Assembly: GCA_016788945.1 (NCBI GenBank)
Contig: JAEUSA010000414.1
Location: 1 to 22,078 of the forward strand
Origin: Leptospiraceae bacterium
Lineage (GTDB): Bacteria; Spirochaetota; Leptospiria; Turneriellales; Turneriellaceae
Reading direction: 5' to 3'
Length of the DNA: 22,078 nt
In this document: piece by piece, positions 8,029-14,017 of the stretch
How positions within the stretch are numbered: position 1 is the stretch's first letter
How the letters are laid out: every line of letters starts with the position of its first letter
Made by a program: the position numbers and the translations under genes
Notes under the pieces: generated by a model
Told to the model about the DNA's origin: nothing
Seen by the model: the letters and a program-made list of their open reading frames with translations, nothing else
The model's database searches: none

Positions 8029-9210
8029 TCATTTCAGGGTTGAAGATTCTTTGATGATATAGGCGCCGATTTCGTTCTTCTGAATCTGGCTCGTACCTTC
8101 GTAGATTGTCAGAATCTTGGCGTCGCGGTACATCTTCTCGATCGGGTAATCTTTGGTAAAACCGTAACCGCCGTGCAGCTGTAGCGCATCGTTGGCAACG
8201 GCCACCGCAGTTTCTGAAGCAGCATATTTTGCCATCGCCGAATATTTTGCCGCTTCAGGGTGGCCCGCCATCGCATACTTTGCCGCGCGGTAGGTAATGA
8301 GGCGTGCTTGCTCGATGCGGGTTGCCATATCAGCAAGCATGTGCTGCACTGCTTGAAAATTGATGATGTTTTTTCCAAACTGCTCGCGTTGGCGTGCATA
8401 TTTGACAGCTTCTTTGTAGGCACCGATTGCGAGGCCTACCGCAGAAGCGGCAACCGCCGGCCGCGAAGAACTCAGAGTCTGGAATGCATGGATAAAACCG
8501 CGGTTAGGTTTGAGACCGACGAGGTTTTCTTCTGGCACTTCAACGTCTTCCATAATCACTTGGCGTGTATGCGAACAGCGAATGCCCATTTTCTGTTCGA
8601 GTTTGCCATAAGAGAGGCCCTTCATATCTTTTTCGACGATGAAGCATGACATACCACGCGGGCCTTTGCTCTTATCGGTCAGCGCAAAAATCGTGTAGAC
8701 ATCCGCCACACCTGAATTTGAAATCCACTGCTTGGTGCCGTTGAGAATATAGCGGTCACCTTTTTTCACCGCCGTCGTCGACAGGTTCGGCACGTCAGAA
8801 CCGGCATTGGGTTCAGTGAGGCCAAATGCGCCGATCTTTTCACCGCTCGCAAATGCGCTGAGGTATTTCTGTTTCTGTTCTTCAGTACCGCCGTGTTCGA
8901 TGGGCAACGCACCAAGCTTGGTAGCCGAAATGGCGGTATTCACACCGAGGCAATATTCAGAAACAATTTCGGCAAACATGATCGAGGCAAACAGGCCAAG
9001 CCCGGCCCCGCCGTATTCTTCGGGATACATTACCGCCGGTAAGCCGGCTTCTTTGAATTTGGCGAAGACTTCAAAGGGGTACTTTTCGTGCTCGTCCATT
9101 TCTGCGCGGCGCGGCACCACTTCTTTCTGGCAGATTTCATGGAGCAGATCGCCCATTTCCTGCAGTTCGGGAGATATATTAAAGTCCAAAAGACCTGTAT
9201 CTGTTGCCAT
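8029..9210 (-). CDS. acyl-CoA dehydrogenase
   Basis: FAD enzyme that oxidises acyl-CoA to trans-2-enoyl-CoA, passing electrons to electron-transfer flavoprotein, in fatty-acid or branched-chain amino-acid catabolism. Visible are the FAD/substrate block AFGLTEPNAGSD (128-139), WISN (162-165), QFGKNIINFQAVQHMLADM (about 277-295), LHGGYGFTKDYPIEKMYRD (345-363) and catalytic Glu371 in IYEGTSQIQ. This Glu position is the one used by short- and medium-chain and butyryl-type enzymes. The 393-residue length is normal. The chain-length preference cannot be fixed from sequence. It is a single gene, divergent from a Crp/Fnr-type regulator, with a perfect palindrome just before its start codon. Confidence 0.94.
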   Translation of the reverse strand: MATDTGLLDFNISPELQEMGDLLHEICQKEVVPRRAEMDEHEKYPFEVFAKFKEAGLPAVMYPEEYGGAGLGLFASIMFAEIVSEYCLGVNTAISATKLGALPIEHGGTEEQKQKYLSAFASGEKIGAFGLTEPNAGSDVPNLSTTAVKKGDRYILNGTKQWISNSGVADVYTIFALTDKSKGPRGMSCFIVEKDMKGLSYGKLEQKMGIRCSHTRQVIMEDVEVPEENLVGLKPNRGFIHAFQTLSSSRPAVAASAVGLAIGAYKEAVKYARQREQFGKNIINFQAVQHMLADMATRIEQARLITYRAAKYAMAGHPEAAKYSAMAKYAASETAVAVANDALQLHGGYGFTKDYPIEKMYRDAKILTIYEGTSQIQKNEIGAYIIKESSTLK

Positions 9211-9211
9211 A

Positions 9212-9235
9212 ACGCGTCGATATTCATCGACGCGT
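9212..9235. promoter_or_regulatory. 10-bp palindrome abutting the acyl-CoA dehydrogenase start codon
   Basis: Arms ACGCGTCGAT and ATCGACGCGT, separated by ATTC, form a perfect inverted repeat that ends two bases upstream of the minus-strand ATG at 9210. It fills the place of a ribosome-binding site, and no Shine-Dalgarno is visible. It could be an operator for a dimeric repressor in the 53-base divergent gap or a translation-controlling hairpin. Its role is inferred. Confidence 0.5.
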
Positions 9236-9263
9236 CAGGCCGTAAAGCGTTTCAGGCTGATTC

Positions 9264-9938
9264 GTGCTCGACGATCAGGTTGCCGCCGAAATATTCCGGT
9301 TCTTGCCATTCTGCGCCACCGCCCCGGCTGAGTTTCTATCCGAATTGCGTACCCACGCGGTAAAAATGTCTTTCAGCAAAGGGCAGCAGATTCTGCACGA
9401 AGAAGACCGCTGCAACTACCTGCCGATTGTCATCGCCGGTGACCTGCGCGTTTACCGCACACACGGCTCGGGCCGCGAAATTACGCTCTATCACATCAAC
9501 CGCGGTGAAACCTGCTTTCTGACCATGCACTGCATTTTTCTCGACCAGACTTTTCCGGCTGCCGCGCGCGCCGAAGAATACACCGAGGCGCTGATGGTCG
9601 AAGCCCGATCAATGCAGCGCTGGCGGGAAAAATATCCCTTCTGGCAGAAGTATGTATTCGAAATGGGTGCCCAGCGTCTAATTTCGGTTATTTCCGCCTT
9701 GTCAGATATTGCCTTTACCCGCATGGACGAACGCGTCGCACATTTTCTACTCGCGCACGGGGGCGATCAGGCGAACAGTGATCTGCACCTGACGCACCAG
9801 GACATCGCCAACGAACTGGGCACTGCCCGAGAAGTCGTCACGCGGGTTTTGCGCGCGCTCGAAGATGACGGGGCGATACGCATTTCCCGCGGGACGCTGA
9901 CAGTGATTGATCCTGCCTTGCTAAAAAAATCCAGATAA
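9264..9938 (+). CDS. Crp/Fnr-family transcriptional regulator
   Basis: Dimeric regulator with an N-terminal cyclic-nucleotide-binding-like beta barrel (about 5-115), a dimerisation helix and a C-terminal winged helix-turn-helix at about 174-215. The recognition region AREVVTRVLRALEDDGAI is typical of the Crp/Fnr family. It lacks the N-terminal Cys cluster of FNR; Cys17, 50, 84 and 90 are present but not in that pattern, and no clear cAMP-pocket RxS motif is obvious. The ligand is therefore unknown. The start is GTG with a weak AGG seven bases upstream. The gene diverges from the acyl-CoA dehydrogenase gene, and a CRP-like palindrome lies just downstream, before a small-membrane-protein operon that is a likely target. 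Confidence 0.88.
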   Translation: MLDDQVAAEIFRFLPFCATAPAEFLSELRTHAVKMSFSKGQQILHEEDRCNYLPIVIAGDLRVYRTHGSGREITLYHINRGETCFLTMHCIFLDQTFPAAARAEEYTEALMVEARSMQRWREKYPFWQKYVFEMGAQRLISVISALSDIAFTRMDERVAHFLLAHGGDQANSDLHLTHQDIANELGTAREVVTRVLRALEDDGAIRISRGTLTVIDPALLKKSR

Positions 9939-9953
9939 TAATCATTACTCCTG

Positions 9954-9968
9954 TGTGACTTTGTCACA
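9954..9968. promoter_or_regulatory. CRP-like palindrome TGTGAC-N3-GTCACA
   Basis: A perfect inverted repeat TGTGAC/GTCACA with a TTT centre. It resembles the E. coli CRP half-site TGTGA, but its half-sites are one base closer together. It lies 16 bases after the regulator stop and 34 bases before the next small ORF. That suits control of the downstream membrane-protein genes by the adjacent Crp/Fnr protein, which is inference. Confidence 0.5.
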
Positions 9969-10001
9969 GACAAATCACTCGATTCATGTTATTCTTTTAG
10001 C

Positions 10002-10100
10002 ATGGGGACACGGGTCAAGGTACTGAAACTGCTTGTTGTCTGCCTGCTGTGCGTCGGCATTATCACGGCGGTGGTATTGTTCGTACAGGCGTTTGGCTAA
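10002..10100 (+). CDS. small hydrophobic membrane protein, 32 residues
   Basis: A short ATG-to-TAA frame encoding a basic N-terminus (MGTRVKVLK), then one strongly hydrophobic stretch of about 20 residues (LLVVCLLCVGIITAVVLFV), ending QAFG. This is the layout of a single-pass small membrane protein. I do not recognise a family. No convincing Shine-Dalgarno precedes it. It sits between a CRP-like palindrome and a DUF2892 gene that starts 23 bases after its stop, so the two may form an operon. It could be a chance frame; the shape of the peptide and the context are the only support. Confidence 0.45.
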   Translation: MGTRVKVLKLLVVCLLCVGIITAVVLFVQAFG

Positions 10101-10110
10101 TAAATTACGA

Positions 10111-10117
10111 AAAGGAG
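10111..10117 (+). promoter_or_regulatory. strong ribosome-binding site for the DUF2892 gene
   Basis: AAAGGAG lies six bases before the ATG at 10124. It fixes this start over the longer open frame that begins at 10049. It is one of the few clear Shine-Dalgarno sites in the window. Confidence 0.75.
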
Positions 10118-10123
10118 ATCTTT

Positions 10124-10327
10124 ATGAAACTCAATATGGGAACAGTCGACCGCATTATCCGGGCATTAGTTGCGGGGGTTGTGGCAGTGCTTTATTTCAC
10201 TAACCAGATAACCGGCACGGCGGCAATTATTCTCGGGGTTCTGGCAATCGTATTTCTGCTCACGAGCCTCGTCGGTTTCTGTCCGTTGTATTTGCCATTA
10301 GGATTATCAACGCGCAAATCGGCTTGA
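10124..10327 (+). CDS. DUF2892 (YgaP-type) small inner-membrane protein
   Basis: A 67-residue protein with two hydrophobic segments (about 12-28 and 31-53) and the family endings VDRIIRALVAG and GFCPLYLPLGLST. DUF2892 domains occur alone or fused to rhodanese domains, as in YgaP, and are often linked to sulfur handling and Crp/Fnr- or ArsR-type regulators; the molecular function is not established. The start is set by the ribosome-binding site at 10111. Its Cys in GFCPLY is a family feature. It follows the regulator and the 32-residue ORF on the same strand and ends in front of a hairpin. Confidence 0.85.
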   Translation: MKLNMGTVDRIIRALVAGVVAVLYFTNQITGTAAIILGVLAIVFLLTSLVGFCPLYLPLGLSTRKSA

Positions 10328-10334
10328 TGTGTAT

Positions 10335-10369
10335 GTCTGCATCCTGATGCTTACGCTCAGGATGCAGAC
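10335..10369. terminator. perfect 13-bp hairpin after the DUF2892 gene
   Basis: Arms GTCTGCATCCTGA and TCAGGATGCAGAC flank a 9-base loop, starting eight bases after the DUF2892 stop. There is no U-run after the stem. Position suggests a transcript 3' end, as for the hairpin at 7991. The remaining 50 bases before the next gene show no clear promoter. Confidence 0.55.
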
Positions 10370-10419
10370 CAATCGATAGAATTTGCTTGCGGACCTCATT
10401 GGTTCGGTAAAACTGCGCC

Positions 10420-11031
10420 ATGGCATACCGTGGCATGATAGGCGCAAGCGCGAGCGAAGACCGATTGGAGAGGCTGATCGAAGAACGACTTAAACCCGGG
10501 GCAAATAAAGAAAAGATAGATAACCGCATCTGGGACCTGTTTGGCGAATCATGGGCAATCATGTTCACCGACCTGTCGGGCTTTTCACGCAATGTCGCCA
10601 AATTCGGCATCATCCACTTTCTGCAGACGATCTTCGAATCCGAGCGATTGCTGATACCGATTATCGAAGACCACGACGGCATCTTGCTCAAAGCAGAGGG
10701 CGACAGCCTCCTCGTCATTTTCCGCAACGTCACGAAGGCGATGCAGAGCGCCGTTGCCATGCAACGTGCATTATTGATCTATAATGAAGACAAGACCGAT
10801 GAAGAAAAGGTTCTACTCTGTGTCGGTATTGGCTACGGCAAGGTACTCAGAATCGGCGACATCGATGTCTTTGGCCATGAAGTAAACACCGCGAGCAAAC
10901 TCGGGGAAGATACCGCCGAAGCCTATGAGATACTTGTTACTCCATCCGTGCGGGAAACCGCTGCCGACAACACGGAATTCCGCTTTGAATCGGTAGATAA
11001 TGGTCATCACTACCGATTAGAGTGGAAGTAA
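10420..11031 (+). CDS. small soluble class III nucleotide cyclase-domain protein
   Basis: A 203-residue protein that is essentially one cyclase catalytic domain (about 44-170) with a short N-terminal helix. The metal-binding Asp51 (MFTDLSGF) and Asp95 (KAEGDSLL) and Lys91 are present. In the last motif, FGHEVNTASKLGED, Asn156 is kept. His153 stands in place of the base-selecting Asp, and Lys160 replaces the transition-state Arg. This pattern recurs in a subgroup of single-domain cyclases, but catalysis and ATP preference cannot be assumed. There is no membrane segment or sensor domain, so it may work with a partner protein. It is convergent with the DnaC-like gene, with 13 bases between stops. 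Confidence 0.85.
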   Translation: MAYRGMIGASASEDRLERLIEERLKPGANKEKIDNRIWDLFGESWAIMFTDLSGFSRNVAKFGIIHFLQTIFESERLLIPIIEDHDGILLKAEGDSLLVIFRNVTKAMQSAVAMQRALLIYNEDKTDEEKVLLCVGIGYGKVLRIGDIDVFGHEVNTASKLGEDTAEAYEILVTPSVRETAADNTEFRFESVDNGHHYRLEWK

Positions 11032-11044
11032 TTTACGAAGCAAG

Positions 11045-11950
11045 CTACAAGTTTTTCTGAATATCTTCGCGGTAATCGCGCACTTGAAAAAATTCGACGG
11101 TGTGCAGCATTTCGGTAAAACGCGAATAGATGCGGCCTTTGAACAGATTTTTGACCGAATCGAGATCGATGTTTGACGTGACTATCGTCGGCAGATCACT
11201 TTCATAGCGCGCATCGATCAGATCGTAGAGCATGCGTTGTTCCCATTCTGAATCGGACTGTATTCCGAAATCGTCGATTACAAGAATATCTTGCCTCGCG
11301 ATGTCGTTAAACACCGATTCGGTTCTGCCATAGGTACCCGAATCATTACTGAACGTCGAGCGCAGCTGCTGAAAAAAGTCGCGCGAAATTTTAACGTAAC
11401 GGCAATGCAGCTCGGCCGTTAAAATGAGTTCGTTGAGAATCATCGCGGCCAACAATGATTTGCCTGTCCCCGGCGGGCCGATAAAAAACAATCCCCTGAG
11501 GTCTGACGCATTGACCGTGTGCGGGGCGCTGATCAACCGTTTCTGCGCCTCGATAAATACGCGCGCCCGGTCAAACGCTGCGGTAAGCGCCAGCTGCGCA
11601 TAGCGTTTGGCCGTTTCGAGCTCCGGCGATTTCGTCGGATTCGGATATTGAGGCTGCAGGTTAAAATCATTCAGACGCTGATAACGGTATTTCAAGGGTA
11701 TGTTCGAATTCCGGAAAAGTTCGTGCACACGCGCAAGCCTGTCGCGCGGTGTTTTGCATTCGCAGGGCCTGATGACACCAGCCGTCGTATCGAGATAAAG
11801 ATACGGTGCTACACCGTCACCAGGGCAACTGCGGCACAGAATAGAGACGCAGTCGCAGATTTCGAGTACATGCGTCGCGCGGCGGCGCGTCATCTGCGGC
11901 TGCGTGCGGTAGCCGAGGCCGTCGCACTTATTGCATCCCCATTTTTTCAT
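11045..11950 (-). CDS. DnaC/DnaI-like AAA+ ATPase (helicase-loader type) with Cys-rich N-terminus
   Basis: Probably loads the replicative helicase or acts as a related AAA+ adaptor. The AAA+ core has Walker A GPPGTGKS (158-165), Walker B ILVIDDFG (222-229), sensor-1 region TIVTSN (255-260) and a probable Arg finger in GRIYSRF. The N-terminal 66 residues contain Cys pairs CNKC (6-9), CDC (32-34), CRSC (39-42) and CEC (63-65), likely zinc binding. This recalls the zinc-bearing N-domain of Bacillus DnaI but is not identical to it. IstB-type transposition ATPases share the core, but no transposase is nearby. The ATG overlaps the upstream TraB-like stop as ATGA, so translation is probably coupled. 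Which helicase it serves is unknown. Confidence 0.85.
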   Translation of the reverse strand: MKKWGCNKCDGLGYRTQPQMTRRRATHVLEICDCVSILCRSCPGDGVAPYLYLDTTAGVIRPCECKTPRDRLARVHELFRNSNIPLKYRYQRLNDFNLQPQYPNPTKSPELETAKRYAQLALTAAFDRARVFIEAQKRLISAPHTVNASDLRGLFFIGPPGTGKSLLAAMILNELILTAELHCRYVKISRDFFQQLRSTFSNDSGTYGRTESVFNDIARQDILVIDDFGIQSDSEWEQRMLYDLIDARYESDLPTIVTSNIDLDSVKNLFKGRIYSRFTEMLHTVEFFQVRDYREDIQKNL

Positions 11951-12837
11951 AACCGCTCGATTTTAAAGCCTGCTTTGGCGAGATAAGAAAGAATGCTGCG
12001 ATCACCGATCAGGTGCAATGCCCCTGTGACAACGAAGTGCGGCCCCTTGTAACGCGAGATCAGATCAAGGCGGCTTGCCATACGTGCGTTGCGATCATAG
12101 AGCAACACGCGCGTGAACAGGTTTTCATCGCTGCTGTTTTCGTCATAGTAATAGTGAAAAATTTTCAACACTTTTTCATCATCGCCACGCCGCCAGAAAT
12201 CCTGCATTTCGATCGCATTGCTTTCACCCATTTTTTCTGAATAGGCGAGAAACGTTCTGAAGCGGTTCAGCTGATGATTCATGGGCACGCGGTGCATCGT
12301 GCGCAGCACTTCGTCCGAGGCCTCGAGAGCAAACACACGGGGCCGATTTTCTGCCGGTAGCTGACGGTCAATAAACCTTAAGAGGCGGTGTTCGGTACCG
12401 TATTCAAGCACAAACCCCTGATTGAACGCCATGCGGTAGCCGAACATGAACTCGATGAACCAAGGTTCGAAGCGCTCGAAATTTTCCATTCTGATGCCGA
12501 GTTTGGCACAGACATCTTGTAGCTGTTTTTTCTCTTTTTTGTTGAGCAGGCTCGTGATCGTCGTACCCGCGGGCAGATACGTGAAGCTCATGTCAGGTGG
12601 GCGGATTTTCTCTTTGCGCACCTCGCCTTCAAGAATAAACAACCGGCTCTCCCTGAGCGCTGCGTAGACTTTCGCCGGATAATCGGGATCGCTTGGCCGG
12701 CCCATATGCATTGAGCCAAGAAGGTAAATTGTATTATCTCCTTTTGTTGCCCGGTAGAAAAAATAACGAAAATCTTCAGCATGAAGATTGGCGACGGTAA
12801 ACAAGAAAGAAAAGATGAAGAACAAGGCGCCGCGCAT
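11947..12837 (-). CDS. TraB/GumN-family secreted protein
   Basis: Member of the TraB/PrgY/GumN group, which is related to the Tiki-type metalloproteases; the bacterial role is poorly known. A signal peptide (1-20, ending NLHA before ED) predicts export. Family signatures are GSMH (41-44), ILEGE (68-72), LLYDRNARMA (245-254) and the C-terminal TGALHLIGDRSILSYL with AKAGFKIERL. The frame is open from a TTG at 12861, but the ATG at 12837 is preferred because AAGGG lies seven bases before it. The 296-residue length is normal. The gene starts 10 bases after the glycosyltransferase stop and overlaps the DnaC-like gene by four bases, so it sits inside an operon. Confidence 0.88.
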   Translation of the reverse strand: MRGALFFIFSFLFTVANLHAEDFRYFFYRATKGDNTIYLLGSMHMGRPSDPDYPAKVYAALRESRLFILEGEVRKEKIRPPDMSFTYLPAGTTITSLLNKKEKKQLQDVCAKLGIRMENFERFEPWFIEFMFGYRMAFNQGFVLEYGTEHRLLRFIDRQLPAENRPRVFALEASDEVLRTMHRVPMNHQLNRFRTFLAYSEKMGESNAIEMQDFWRRGDDEKVLKIFHYYYDENSSDENLFTRVLLYDRNARMASRLDLISRYKGPHFVVTGALHLIGDRSILSYLAKAGFKIERL

Positions 12838-12844
12838 TATACCA

Positions 12845-12849
12845 CCCTT
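12845..12849 (-). promoter_or_regulatory. ribosome-binding site selecting the TraB/GumN start
   Basis: On the minus strand AAGGG precedes the ATG at 12837 by seven bases and overlaps the stop codon of the upstream glycosyltransferase gene. This supports the ATG rather than the more distal TTG and implies translational coupling. Confidence 0.6.
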
Positions 12850-13912
12850 ACCGATAAGCAAAACGGCGGGTAAAACAGAATATGCCCCATGCCGTGGTCG
12901 TCACGACAAAGCCGATGGCTTTGTATTCGGGGAAATAACCCAGATAAGACAGCGGTGACAGCAGACAGACCGTCACCATACCCCAGCGCCATCGGGGCGA
13001 GAGCAGTATGACAGGAAAAAGAATGAAATAATACCACGGATGTTGTACGGGAAAAAAAACCACCAGCGAACCAAGCGAAAAATACAGCGCATCGTAATAC
13101 CGCACCTTTTTTAATAAATATAAGGATAAAGCGATTGCACCTGCGACAAGAATGCCACGTTGCACAAGGTAGACGCCGTGGGGCGCAGCAAAACCGAATT
13201 TTTCAAATAAAAGAACTAAACCATTGCCATGATGCCAATATTGCGCATAGACCAATACCCCCTGTTCGGCGAACGGCGTGATGTAAAGCGCGGGAACGAA
13301 CTGCAGCAGAAAAAACAATCCGCACAAAATGCCGAAAACCGAAAAGCCCCTGTCGAGCAGCCTCTTCCAGCGTAGAGCGCTGCGCCGTTGTTGATAAAAT
13401 GCAACCGCGAGAATGCCGTAAAACTTAAAAGCAATAGCACCGAGTGCATAAAGATACCTGCGCAGCGCCGAACGCCGGTAAGCAAACGCAGCTCGGGCAT
13501 TGACGATGGCCATATAGAGAAGAAATGCGGCAATATGATCGAGGTGCCCTTCGCGCCAGATTTCGTGCAAACTGACGGGATTAAACAAGAGAAATACGGC
13601 GAGCCATTGGTTCGTAGCTGTCAGCCGGTGCGCGCGAGAAAACTGGCGCCGCAAAAACCAGAAAAGGAATACAAGCTCGGCGAAACCGGCGCACAGACGA
13701 AATACGAATGGCGAGGGAAAAACACTGACCGCGGCACCAAAAAAAATCTGCTGCAGCGGAGGATAAAACGAGCGCAGATGACTGTATTCAATTTTGACCG
13801 GCGACGGCGCTGTGTACGGGTTTTTTCCCTGCGCGACATTCAGCCCGTCGGCGAAAAAGCGCTGCGTATCAGTCGAGAACGGGGGCAACGCGAGCAGCGC
13901 CAAGCGCAACAA
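12848..13912 (-). CDS. multi-pass GT-C-type (GT87-like) glycosyltransferase
   Basis: Hydrophobic protein with about eight to ten membrane helices. It probably moves sugars from a polyprenyl-phosphate donor on the outer face of the inner membrane. Supporting motifs are FSTDTQRF with Asp15 near the N-terminus, GKNPYT (29-34), YPPLQQ (50-55), EGHLDH (a GHxD-like loop) and HPWYYF near the C-terminus. The acceptor is unknown. The start is uncertain: the TTG at 13912 has no ribosome-binding site, and the frame is open back to a TAA at 13982-13984. It adds a hydrophobic segment (KHKVWLLVILSAIL) that would complete a first TM helix. Only a CTG at 13954 could start it, so initiation is non-standard or misplaced. 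It lies downstream of the lipoprotein gene. Confidence 0.75.
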   Translation of the reverse strand: MLRLALLALPPFSTDTQRFFADGLNVAQGKNPYTAPSPVKIEYSHLRSFYPPLQQIFFGAAVSVFPSPFVFRLCAGFAELVFLFWFLRRQFSRAHRLTATNQWLAVFLLFNPVSLHEIWREGHLDHIAAFLLYMAIVNARAAFAYRRSALRRYLYALGAIAFKFYGILAVAFYQQRRSALRWKRLLDRGFSVFGILCGLFFLLQFVPALYITPFAEQGVLVYAQYWHHGNGLVLLFEKFGFAAPHGVYLVQRGILVAGAIALSLYLLKKVRYYDALYFSLGSLVVFFPVQHPWYYFILFPVILLSPRWRWGMVTVCLLSPLSYLGYFPEYKAIGFVVTTTAWGIFCFTRRFAYR

Positions 13913-13993
13913 GATTGCCGAAAGTATAACGAGTAACCAAACTTTATGTTTCAGAAAGTCGTCAGGCCCTTGCGCGGAAGCTTACAGGAAAAT

Positions 13994-14010
13994 CCGGCCG
14001 GAAACGCCGG
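13994..14010 (-). terminator. weak hairpin after the propeller lipoprotein gene
   Basis: Read on the minus strand, a CCGGC/GCCGG stem with a 7-base loop begins eight bases after the lipoprotein stop and is followed by ATTTTC. The stem is short and the U-run brief. It could partly terminate transcription or mark an attenuated boundary between the lipoprotein gene and the glycosyltransferase gene. Confidence 0.35.
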
Positions 14011-14017
14011 TAAACGC

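Noticed and set aside
10260..10760. 166-residue minus-strand frame across DUF2892 and cyclase genes
   Set aside because: Covers two well-supported genes and an intergenic hairpin; no domain recognisable.
11519..11986. 155-residue plus-strand frame opposite the DnaC-like gene
   Set aside because: Antisense to a clear AAA+ gene, Arg-rich, no motif or ribosome-binding site.
13388..13936. 182-residue plus-strand frame opposite the glycosyltransferase gene
   Set aside because: Highly charged composition typical of an antisense shadow of a hydrophobic protein; the minus-strand frame has family motifs.
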